A stretch of DNA of 64,000 nucleotides from JAPLDA01 sp043787975 (GTDB lineage Bacteria > Bacteroidota > Bacteroidia > AKYH767-A > 2013-40CM-41-45): the NCBI GenBank assembly GCA_043787975.1, contig JAYVUK010000016.1, positions 1 to 64,000 on the forward strand. Direction: 5' to 3'. This document shows, piece by piece, positions 1-7,818 of this stretch. The notes beneath the pieces were generated by a model. That model was not told the DNA's origin and did not search any database. It saw nothing but the letters and a program-made list of their open reading frames with translations. Numbering within the stretch: position 1 is the stretch's first letter; every line of letters begins with the position of its first letter. Both the position numbers and the translations under genes were made by a program.

Positions 1-1635
1 GTTGGGAAAAGTCGATCCATCAACAGCTTCAAATGAGGCAGCTATTTCATCCCCGGTTCCTACGGCAATGTTTGCTGAACCTGCCACATTTAGTTTCGCA
101 ATCGTTGTTGCTGAAGTTCCTATTCCAACCGTGCCAGTACTGTTAGTTGTGCCATCAATCGTTAAGTTCCAAGCGACATTAGGACCAGGATCGTACATAT
201 CTATATTTGTATTCTCGCGTAGTGTTCCTCCTAAATAGACTCTGTTGGGTCCTCCCACAACATGCAATCCATTATCGGCAAGAACAGAACTTGAACCACT
301 TCCATCCTTTACAAAAATTACATTCCCCGCACCGTCGACTGATAAAACTCCATCTGAAGGATTTGTCGGCATAGGAGTTACAAGATTATTCATATTTCCA
401 AACATCAACCCACTACCTGTTCCATCATTGTGCGCAGTTATGCCTGGGGTTTGTATTTCTAACGTATTGCCAGGAGATGCTATATTAATACCAACCTTTC
501 CATCCGTTGTAGTAGTACCTGAACTTGTTTGAGTATGGATGTATAAATCTCCTGATGATGTGGACATAAAGTCTACCCATGTTCCATACGCAACATTATT
601 CTCGGGATTATAGGTTAATCGAAGTTGAGGAGCGGGGGTATTAAGTAGATTATTCAAATGTTCGTCATAAATTTCAAGGTGCCGATGTGGGTGCTTTCCT
701 GAACCTCCGAAAACACCGGAAGAAAAGTTTCCTATACCCATTCTACCTAGCGCTTCGAAACGCGCTACCTCCGAACCACACCATCCGCTTGCGCTTCCAA
801 AACCGGCTCCGTAGGGTGCAGAAAAAATAAAGCGTAAATTATCAGGGCCTCCTTGTTCAGTATCTGGTGTGATGCCATCTCCCCAGGCAATTACGGCATC
901 ATTTTTTTCTTGTAAAATCGGAGGATCGCATTGACCGGGAATAATGGGTTGGTCACCACCTGATGTATCGCCTCCGGCAGGCATAATACCGAAAAACGCA
1001 AAATCCTGCTGACGCACACAAAAAGTACCTATGTTCATCCATGTTCTCCATCCGGCAAAATATCCGGGTAAAGAATAATTTTTTCCCAATTGCAAAATAC
1101 TTCTGGGATTATCAATCGGACAAAAGCCATATTCGTTAATACCAACACCGGTCCGTTGCGTTCCATCTATGAGGCGGGTAGTCATGGTCATCCTTGCTTC
1201 CTTATTTGTGTAAATCCAAAGAGGCGCATCTTCCTGCTGGACGATTTCAGCCCGGTTATACCAATTAGATGGATCTATCGGATTCGCCAAATTGCGAAGT
1301 CCGATTTTGAATCCGTTAATGAATGAACTACCAGTAGCATCATTCGTAAATAGATGCCAATTGTCCCCTTGAGAAGTAGGTTGATGTTGATGAAGTAATT
1401 CTCCCGGACTAAACAAATTATAATCTCCGATTCCTACGAAACCCCAATTATTATCAATTGTCATTGACCGGCGACTCCCACTTTTAAAATTTACATTCAC
1501 AGGGTTACTGCTACCCAAATAATCAGTTGACGATATTGCATTGAGTGCAATCGAAGCCTGCCCTTGAGCAGAATGAAATTTTGCGCTGATGATTATCATT
1601 GTAATTGACAGCAACAATTGGATTTTAGTTTTCAT
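1..1635 (-). CDS. Secreted fibre-like protein, N-terminal 545 residues (runs off the left edge)
   Basis: Reading the minus strand from the ATG at 1635 gives 545 codons with no stop, so the gene continues past base 1 and its C-terminus is not visible. The protein starts with a signal peptide (MKTKIQLLLS, hydrophobic core, cut near residue 25 after SAQG). The rest is rich in Gly, Asn, Thr and Ser and carries recurring VGIG/VGIN motifs (near residues 45, 300, 383 and 500), one followed by a P-x-x-x-L-E-I pattern. In Bacteroidota that pattern is common in surface fibre proteins that end in an S74-type tail-fibre chaperone domain, like the gene at 7819-10203 here; whether this one does cannot be seen. 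It starts 18 bp after the T9SS cargo gene at 1654-2490 and is probably cotranscribed with it. The function is unknown; an extracellular adhesin or fibre is an inference. Confidence 0.75.
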   Translation of the reverse strand, partial: MKTKIQLLLSITMIIISAKFHSAQGQASIALNAISSTDYLGSSNPVNVNFKSGSRRSMTIDNNWGFVGIGDYNLFSPGELLHQHQPTSQGDNWHLFTNDATGSSFINGFKIGLRNLANPIDPSNWYNRAEIVQQEDAPLWIYTNKEARMTMTTRLIDGTQRTGVGINEYGFCPIDNPRSILQLGKNYSLPGYFAGWRTWMNIGTFCVRQQDFAFFGIMPAGGDTSGGDQPIIPGQCDPPILQEKNDAVIAWGDGITPDTEQGGPDNLRFIFSAPYGAGFGSASGWCGSEVARFEALGRMGIGNFSSGVFGGSGKHPHRHLEIYDEHLNNLLNTPAPQLRLTYNPENNVAYGTWVDFMSTSSGDLYIHTQTSSGTTTTDGKVGINIASPGNTLEIQTPGITAHNDGTGSGLMFGNMNNLVTPMPTNPSDGVLSVDGAGNVIFVKDGSGSSSVLADNGLHVVGGPNRVYLGGTLRENTNIDMYDPGPNVAWNLTIDGTTNSTGTVGIGTSATTIAKLNVAGSANIAVGTGDEIAASFEAVDGSTFPN

Positions 1636-1653
1636 GATATTTTATTTAAGTGG

Positions 1654-2490
1654 TTAGTGCTTATTTTTTACAAACTTTCCAGTTTGTAATATTTTTTTTT
1701 CAGTCTTTAATGTAAAAAAATATAACCCTGAACTTAATCCTGAATTCTCTAAATTATATTTTTTTGTTGCCCCATAAATTTCTATGATCTTGACTACTTG
1801 AACAGAAGAATTATAAATAACAAGTTCATAGTCTTGTATGTTGCTCGGAAAGTCAAACTCAAAATTAATTTCTTCAGTTGTTGGATTCGGATATACTTTC
1901 ACAAAAGTTGATGATAGGGCATCCATTTCAATTGCATCGTCAGGCAAAGTGCCACATAAAGAATACACATCTTCTGTCAATAAATTTCCGGTCGTATCGG
2001 CTTTTAAAAGAAACAGTTTAGCGCCACTAGGTGAATTAATAATAGGTCTAATATCATAAGAACCACTAAAGCAGCCAAAGCAATAGGGAGCAAGAGTACT
2101 GTCCCTCTCAAATAGGAGAGTGCCATCTTGTCTATACACATAAAAATTATTGCTCGAATTCGATTGAGGCATAATTGCATATTCAAACATTGTCGTATCG
2201 CAATCAAATAATGATTTTGTAACATATGCAACTACATATTCCCCTGAATTAATTAATGGAATAGGAAGGCTTATTGTAATATAAGGAGTATGATTTAAAT
2301 TGAATAGTTTCAACTCGTTGGTTGAATAATCTACATAAGCATATTTAAAATCGTTGTTTCCCATATTAATCATTTGTAAAGGCCGGGACTGAGTCACACT
2401 ACCTGGACCGGGATATGTATGCTCGTAGGTTATCTGGGCATTACTTTTAGAATTTATCAGAATTAACAGACCAATCACAATCCTTTTCAT
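1654..2490 (-). CDS. T9SS type A sorting-domain protein, 278 aa
   Basis: A small secreted protein. It has an N-terminal signal peptide (MKRIVIGLLILINSKSNAQ), a central region of about 170 residues that I do not recognise, and a C-terminal domain from about residue 195. That domain has the T9SS type A hallmarks: the YPNPTTEE motif at the start, a beta-rich middle, the SGLSSGLYFFTLKTEKK segment, and a short basic end (KFVKNKH). Such domains direct export across the outer membrane by T9SS, after which the domain is normally removed. The gene is the first of a likely two-gene unit with the truncated fibre gene, which starts 18 bp downstream. A hairpin containing a -7-like box lies just upstream. 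Its substrate or partner cannot be inferred. Confidence 0.85.
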   Translation of the reverse strand: MKRIVIGLLILINSKSNAQITYEHTYPGPGSVTQSRPLQMINMGNNDFKYAYVDYSTNELKLFNLNHTPYITISLPIPLINSGEYVVAYVTKSLFDCDTTMFEYAIMPQSNSSNNFYVYRQDGTLLFERDSTLAPYCFGCFSGSYDIRPIINSPSGAKLFLLKADTTGNLLTEDVYSLCGTLPDDAIEMDALSSTFVKVYPNPTTEEINFEFDFPSNIQDYELVIYNSSVQVVKIIEIYGATKKYNLENSGLSSGLYFFTLKTEKKILQTGKFVKNKH

Positions 2491-2512
2491 AGCAGTTTTT
2501 TTAGGTTAGATA

Positions 2513-2538
2513 AATAATTACCTCTAAAGGTAATTATT
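2513..2538 (-). promoter_or_regulatory. 10-bp inverted repeat with a -7-like box upstream of the 278-aa T9SS gene
   Basis: Bases 2513-2522 and 2529-2538 are perfect inverted repeats of 10 bp around a 6-base loop, 23-48 bases upstream of the start at 2490. On the minus strand, 2532-2525 reads TACCTTTA, one base off the Bacteroidota -7 consensus TAnnTTTG. I see no -33 TTTG at the usual 19-21 bp spacing. It could be a promoter with an operator or a leader hairpin. Confidence 0.35.
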
Positions 2539-2853
2539 AAAAGCAGATGTAGCCGCGAGAAGAAAAGCGCAGCTTACCTCACAATCCAGGCAGCGGGTAT
2601 GATAGATTAAATGGTCTATTAAAAGGTTGGTAAATCAGAAATATGAAATCAGAAAAAAATGTGTCTATTCTGTTGCTGCAAGCATGCAGCTTCCCAAAAC
2701 GTTGATGGGAACGAAAGATTATAATGATAGCAGTGAGAACCAGGCAAGCAAAACAAAAACAGGTAACGGAAAAACGTTGACTCATAGGTTCATTTGAAAA
2801 GGAATCCTCAAATGAACTAAAGAAGGAGTTGCAATTTTTTCATATTTGTAACT
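2539..2853. other. Non-coding gap with a 10-bp hairpin at 2788-2817
   Basis: I see no convincing gene in this stretch. A perfect 10-bp inverted repeat (2788-2797 against 2808-2817, 10-base loop) lies 36 bases downstream of the stop of the minus-strand HTH gene. It could end that transcript, but no U-run follows it on the minus strand, so its role is uncertain. Confidence 0.4.
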
Positions 2854-3114
2854 TTATTTTAGCAACCTGTAAATGGTTGTTTTTACAACCCCGTTTTCTT
2901 TTGCTACCTGGGCAATAGATTTTTTTTCGTTCAGTGATTTCCTGACATTATTTTCCCATAGGATTCTCCTTAATGTTACCAAAGAAATTTTTTCGCTGCC
3001 GAACAAAAAATATAATTCATTTATCTTTTCTTCCCCGAGAATTTCAATGATGTGCTTGTATCTTTCTTTTCTACGATTTCTAAGAGTCGCCTTCTCCTGT
3101 GAAATAGCTGCCAT
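2854..3114 (-). CDS. Small helix-turn-helix protein, 86 aa
   Basis: A short, charged, cytoplasmic protein with no signal peptide. The C-terminal 25 residues (about 62-86; SIAQVAKENGVVKTTIYRLLK) have the spacing of a helix-turn-helix: a first helix with IAQVAKENG, a short turn, and a recognition helix TTIYRLL as in resolvase- and transposase-type HTHs. The N-terminal part (RNRRKERYKHIIEILGEEKI) is basic, then helical. I cannot assign a family. The gene stands alone between two long gaps and runs opposite to the BNR gene at 3601. The reverse strand over the same bases is also open, but its translation is hydrophobic and of low complexity, so the minus strand is preferred. A small DNA-binding regulator is an inference. 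Confidence 0.55.
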   Translation of the reverse strand: MAAISQEKATLRNRRKERYKHIIEILGEEKINELYFLFGSEKISLVTLRRILWENNVRKSLNEKKSIAQVAKENGVVKTTIYRLLK

Positions 3115-3600
3115 GTTTTTTTTGATTTAAAGAAGTTTATACATGTTCAGTCATTATTAACTGATTGTTGCGTTAATAAAAATTCTTATCCGACATTAAA
3201 TCTTATATCCAACTGCACAAATTCGTTCTGCAATCACTGAAAAATTTTACTCTGCTCAATAATCTCCTTACAGGCGGGGAGGTGGCTGAAGTACGCAGTT
3301 GATTAAGAACAAGCCCTGAAAAATATCGCTCTTCTTTTCAGCCGGAGAATTAATTGAGTACCGCAAGTGTAAAAGAAAACTCTCCTCTTGTCAAGCGAAT
3401 AACAAACTTTAATTACGAATAGGTATCGGTTCTACGAGAAAACACAGCAAGTTGAAATCACTACAACATGGAAAAATTATGAAACCTGACAGGAGAATTC
3501 CTACCTGTCAGGAGGTGAGCTCCCTAAAGTGTTACCTGTTTGGCCAATCAACTATAACCATTGAAACATTTCTTTACTTTTACTATCAAATCTGAGCTGC
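3115..3600. other. 486-bp non-coding gap with a 9-bp inverted repeat at 3485-3512
   Basis: I see no gene. Bases 3485-3493 and 3504-3512 form a perfect 9-bp inverted repeat (CCTGACAGG / CCTGTCAGG) with a 10-base spacer, 88 bp upstream of the start at 3601. Each arm is itself almost palindromic. It could be an operator, a terminator without U-run, or a copy of a dispersed palindrome. A single TACGAAT heptamer lies near 3414. Confidence 0.4.
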
Positions 3601-6600
3601 ATGAAAAAGATATTTACGCTCCTGTTATTTTTTTCCTCCATCCAATTCTGTTCTGCTCAATTGCTGTTGAAGCCGGGAGATGTGACTGATTCTTCACTTC
3701 CACAATGGGTAAAACTCATGTATGCTGAAAACCCAAATGTATTGCTGGTTGAGAAAGCACATGATGAATATTACCAGATTCATCCGGAAATTGAAAATCA
3801 ACACACGGCTTATTATAATCATTGGAGAAGATATATTCAACCGTATGTGCAGGATGATGGCTCCATTAAATTTCCAACGCAAGAAGAAAAAAGTAACCTG
3901 GCAGAACGCAGAAAGAGTAGCATTCAATCTTCTTCTTTAAAGACACTCTCACAATGGAATTTTGTCGGACCGGAAAAAAATTTTCGTGCGCGTTATGCTG
4001 CCGGCGATCCCGTAGCACAGATTTCATGGCATGCCAATGTGTATTGCATCGACCAAAGCATAAGCAATCCCAATACACTTTATTGCGGAGGAGAAAATGG
4101 CGGTGTTTACAAAAGCACTGACAAAGGTTCAACATGGAATTATGTTTCCTTAAATGAAAACATGACAACGGTTAGTTCCATTGCCATAAATCCTGTTGAT
4201 GAAAATGATGTGCTTGTAAACTCTGACCAGCAAACGTATCGCAGCACAACCGGTGGTGCAACATGGAGTGTTCCGAATGTTCAATTGAATAATCTTACGG
4301 TGTACCAGTTTATGCACAATCCTGTCAACACACAAATGGTGTATGCAGGAACTGACAATGGTTTGAAGCGTTCGTTGGACGGAGGAAATACCTGGAATAC
4401 AATTTTCACAGGCGAATGTCAATCGGTAGCTGTTCAACCCGGACATCCAAACGTAGTGTTTGCATTGCGTTATGATGCCATTTCAAAAATTTCATATTTC
4501 TATAAATCGCTCGACAGCGGTGCGACATTCACCATCAAACCAACCGGTTGGTTTACTGTTCCGGTTGTTGACAACGGGTTAATTCAAAGTTACGGTGGAC
4601 GTATTGCAATCACGGAAGCTGATCCAAATCGTGTGTACGTATTACTTGTTGGTGAAAGCCAGTCAACGGCTGTGTTACAACTCAACGGACAAATTGGTGT
4701 GTATCGAAGCGATGATGGCGGTGAAACGTGGAGTAATCCGCATGTATTGATTGGTACACCGTACGATGCAACCACGCATCCGAACATGATGACGTTTGCC
4801 GGGGATAACAATACGTACAATCAAATCTATTACAACACCGCGCTCATCGTTTCACAATTAAATGCGGACCGGATTATTGTCGGCGGAATGAGCATGTGGA
4901 GAAGTGATGATGCGGGAGCTACGTTCCAGCCGGTCGGAGGTTATGTAGGAAATGTCGCAAATATTCATCCCGACAACCAGGAATTAAAAATATATAAAAC
5001 CTCACCGACAACAGAAGAATTATGGTGGTCTTCTGACGGAGGAATAAATTACTCAACGGATTTTGTTGCCACACAGGAATCGCGCACGAATGGAATTTAC
5101 GGAACTGCATTCTGGGGATTTGACCAGGGCTGGAACGATGACATCCTGGTTGGCGGACGTTATCACAACGGCAATTCAGCTCGCAGAGATGGTTATCCCA
5201 TCGGAGAGTTTCAGCAATTGGGCGGTGGAGAAGCCGCAACGGGTTATGTGAATTACAGCAACGAAAAGAAAACATATTACAGCGACATCGACGGAGTTGT
5301 TTTGCCGGATACACTAAACGGAGTGGCAGGAAGGTTTCCAATTAGCACGGATCCGAATGAGAGTTATGTTGACAATTCAAGTTCACGTATGCTTTTCGAT
5401 TGGGATTACTGGAATGTTTGTTACCTCGGTAAAGACAATATGATTTACAAAAGCACCAACGGAGGAAGTTCGTTCGGTGAATTTTTTACATTCGGAACCG
5501 TTGCAGCAGATAAAATTTACTGGATTGAACAAAGCCGTTCCAATACCAACGTGCTGTATGCTCAGCAAGTGGTGAGCAACATCAGCAAGCTTTGGAAAAC
5601 ATCGGATCGCGGGATTACGTGGAATCAAATTCCATTGCCGCAAAATAAACGTGAGCTCAACTTTACATTGAGTGCAACCCATGCCGGTGAATTGTGGATC
5701 AGCTATCCACATGGAGCCGACGGAAGCAAAGTCTATCACACCATCAACAGCGGAACAAACTGGACGAACACAACCACAACAACGTTGAATGGTTTTCAGA
5801 TTAAAGCGATGTGTCATCAGTATGGAACAGATGGCGGAGTTTATCTCGGCACCTATCACGGTCCGATCTTCTACCGTAACAATACCTTGAGCGACTGGCA
5901 GGTTGTTGGAACAAATCTTCCCTTTATTTCTTATCCGCTACGGCTGGTTCCTTTTTACCGTGATAATAAATTACGGTTGGCAACCTGGCATCTGGGCATC
6001 TGGGAAAACCAGTTGGTTGAACCGTCGAATTTGATTGTAGATTTTTCTGCAAACTTCGAGTCCTTCTATTGTCCCGGAGATACCATTAGATTTGTGCCAC
6101 ATTGCGTGGCTTCATCGAATGCAACGTATCAATGGAGTTTTCCGGGAGCAAGCCCTTTAACATCGACACTCATGTATCCGAATGTTGTTTATACCACGGC
6201 AGGGAATTTTGATGTCTCATTAATTGTAACTGATAACGGAGTAAGTGACAGCATCACCAAAACAAATTTTATCAGGACCATTCACAATGGTGTGTTGCCT
6301 TTGCTGGAAACTTTTGAAACAGGAAGTTTTAACACCGATTGGAAATTGCAAGGCACCGGAACGACTGCAAGCAACTGGAATGTTACCAATGTTGCCGGAG
6401 GATTCGGAGCAAGTACGTACTGTATGCAGTACGATAATTATAATTACGATGCACAGGGCGCTCACGACGCAGTATGGACGGCAAAATATGATTTTACCAA
6501 TGTGCAAACTGCAAAATTTTTTTTTGATGTTGCCTATACTCCTTACGGCGGACAATACAGCGACACCTTGGAAGTGCGTGCCTCCACCGATTGCGGAGCA

Positions 6601-7092
6601 ACGTTTACATCGTTGTATTTAAAAGGAGGAGTGAATTTATCAACGGCTCCTCAGTTCAGTTCCGGAGCCTTTGTTCCGACATCATCACAGTGGAGAACCG
6701 ATACCATTGATGTAACTTCATTGTCTGGCAACAGTGAAGTATTGTTTTCATTTGAGAACATCGGCCGATACGGACAAATATTGTATGTCGACAATATTAA
6801 CCTGGATGCTGTGATTAATTCCGTTCATGAACTTGAAAATAATTTTGAATTTTCTGTGTATCCGAATCCGGTGAAAGACGATCTCAACCTCTCATTTTCC
6901 AAAGAAGATGCAAATGCTACAATTGAAATTGAAATTTTTAATGTTCTTGGAAATGAGATTTTCAAAAAGCAAATTGAACGCCCCGGAATTAACTTTCACC
7001 TTCCAACCGCTGATTTTTCAGCGGGATTTTATTTTATAAAAATTTCTTCAGGGAAGAGAAAAGGAATTGCGCGGTTCAATAAAATAAATTAA
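3601..7092 (+). CDS. BNR/sortilin-like beta-propeller T9SS cargo protein with PKD and jelly-roll-like domains, 1163 aa
   Basis: A secreted multidomain protein. Residues 1-19 are a signal peptide (MKKIFTLLLFFSSIQFCSA). About residues 120-800 hold repeated BNR/Asp-box motifs of the form S-x-D-x-G-x-T-W (KSTDKGSTWN, RSLDGGNTWN, RSDDGGETWS, KTSDRGITWN), which fold as a beta-propeller of the sortilin/VPS10 type. A PKD domain follows at about 813-893 (YQWSFPGASP, YTTAGNFDVSLIVTD), then a beta-sandwich region at about 896-1073 (LLETFETGSF... ILYVDNINLD) resembling MAM or carbohydrate-binding jelly rolls. The last 80 residues are a T9SS type A sorting domain (VYPNPVKDDLNLSF, SAGFYFIKISSGKRKG). The gene stands alone on the plus strand. 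BNR propellers occur in peptidases, sialidases and adhesins; no catalytic motif is evident, so the activity stays open. Confidence 0.88.
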   Translation: MKKIFTLLLFFSSIQFCSAQLLLKPGDVTDSSLPQWVKLMYAENPNVLLVEKAHDEYYQIHPEIENQHTAYYNHWRRYIQPYVQDDGSIKFPTQEEKSNLAERRKSSIQSSSLKTLSQWNFVGPEKNFRARYAAGDPVAQISWHANVYCIDQSISNPNTLYCGGENGGVYKSTDKGSTWNYVSLNENMTTVSSIAINPVDENDVLVNSDQQTYRSTTGGATWSVPNVQLNNLTVYQFMHNPVNTQMVYAGTDNGLKRSLDGGNTWNTIFTGECQSVAVQPGHPNVVFALRYDAISKISYFYKSLDSGATFTIKPTGWFTVPVVDNGLIQSYGGRIAITEADPNRVYVLLVGESQSTAVLQLNGQIGVYRSDDGGETWSNPHVLIGTPYDATTHPNMMTFAGDNNTYNQIYYNTALIVSQLNADRIIVGGMSMWRSDDAGATFQPVGGYVGNVANIHPDNQELKIYKTSPTTEELWWSSDGGINYSTDFVATQESRTNGIYGTAFWGFDQGWNDDILVGGRYHNGNSARRDGYPIGEFQQLGGGEAATGYVNYSNEKKTYYSDIDGVVLPDTLNGVAGRFPISTDPNESYVDNSSSRMLFDWDYWNVCYLGKDNMIYKSTNGGSSFGEFFTFGTVAADKIYWIEQSRSNTNVLYAQQVVSNISKLWKTSDRGITWNQIPLPQNKRELNFTLSATHAGELWISYPHGADGSKVYHTINSGTNWTNTTTTTLNGFQIKAMCHQYGTDGGVYLGTYHGPIFYRNNTLSDWQVVGTNLPFISYPLRLVPFYRDNKLRLATWHLGIWENQLVEPSNLIVDFSANFESFYCPGDTIRFVPHCVASSNATYQWSFPGASPLTSTLMYPNVVYTTAGNFDVSLIVTDNGVSDSITKTNFIRTIHNGVLPLLETFETGSFNTDWKLQGTGTTASNWNVTNVAGGFGASTYCMQYDNYNYDAQGAHDAVWTAKYDFTNVQTAKFFFDVAYTPYGGQYSDTLEVRASTDCGATFTSLYLKGGVNLSTAPQFSSGAFVPTSSQWRTDTIDVTSLSGNSEVLFSFENIGRYGQILYVDNINLDAVINSVHELENNFEFSVYPNPVKDDLNLSFSKEDANATIEIEIFNVLGNEIFKKQIERPGINFHLPTADFSAGFYFIKISSGKRKGIARFNKIN

Positions 7093-7227
7093 GAAATTTT
7101 CTTTTCATCTTTTAAAAAATAAATGTCATCTACATGTCTTGTTCTCTCCTAAGAACACGAAGAATTTTTTCCAGAAAAAATTTTCAGTCCGGATAAATAG
7201 CCGAACGAAGATATTCAATTCGTAAAC

Positions 7228-7797
7228 TTAAGGACTTGTAAAATCAAAGCTTGCAATTGCATCATTGAATCTGACAGGGTTTTTGCTCCATGTTTCAATC
7301 GAATTACGCTGGCGGATAACAATGTAATACGAGTTACTCAAAACAGATGTCGGGAATCTCACATCCGCACTTCCACTGGTGTGAAGCAACACATTCACCG
7401 AAGTAAAAGTTGAATAGGGAGATGTTGCATTGTGCAACTCAACCGTTATTGAATCACAGGCCGTTGGGCTGGCGTTCAGACTATCATTGAATAACACCGG
7501 CTGCATTTGTCTATTCCCCAGATAAAATCCTTCAATAAATACTTTGAGATTTATAATCTTAAGAAAAATATATGGTTGCTGATTTCCCTGTGTCAACATT
7601 TTTGTTCCACTTATCAAACTAGTATTGCATGGTTCTCCCATCGTCCAGGAAAGCGATTTGCCACCGGCTGAAAAATATCCTCCGCAGGAAGAAGTTGTTT
7701 TTGGACTGAGTATTTGGGAGTAGCAGTTGGGAGCAGCAGTAAGGAGAAGGAAGCAGATTTTTATTATTATTTTAATTGATTGGCTGAATTTTTTCAT
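7228..7797 (-). CDS. Secreted protein with an FEGYY-type C-terminal module, 189 aa
   Basis: The N-terminus is a signal peptide (hydrophobic IIIKICFLLLTAAPNCYS). About residues 30-80 contain SCGGYFSAGGKSLSWTMGEP, a motif often found near the start of Bacteroidota secreted proteins. Residues 100-189 form a module (VFIEGFYLGNRQMQPVL, CDSITVELHNA, YYIVIRQRNSIETWSKNPV, FDFTSP) that aligns by eye with the region before the dockerin-like end of the 3280-aa protein at 52612-62454 (FEGYYHSDWGRM, CDTVIVELHAA, YYIAVRHRSAIWTWSTNPV, YDFTTA). Here the protein stops right after FDFTSP and lacks the dockerin-like tail. It lies 21 bp downstream of the S74 fibre gene and is probably in its transcript. No type A sorting domain is present. 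The function is unknown. Confidence 0.75.
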   Translation of the reverse strand: MKKFSQSIKIIIKICFLLLTAAPNCYSQILSPKTTSSCGGYFSAGGKSLSWTMGEPCNTSLISGTKMLTQGNQQPYIFLKIINLKVFIEGFYLGNRQMQPVLFNDSLNASPTACDSITVELHNATSPYSTFTSVNVLLHTSGSADVRFPTSVLSNSYYIVIRQRNSIETWSKNPVRFNDAIASFDFTSP

Positions 7798-7818
7798 CGA
7801 ACTAGTTTTGGGTGGTGA

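Noticed and set aside
2579..2785. A 68-codon minus-strand frame in the gap before the 278-aa gene
   Set aside because: It is short, has no recognisable domain, no conserved start context and mixed composition; it is treated as non-coding.
2873..3130. An 85-codon plus-strand frame overlapping the HTH gene
   Set aside because: It is a Phe/Leu/Ser-rich shadow; the minus strand gives a charged protein with an HTH.
7093..7227. An AT-rich inverted repeat at about 7163-7182 as a terminator
   Set aside because: The stem is only A/T pairs, so its stability is low and its function as terminator is doubtful.
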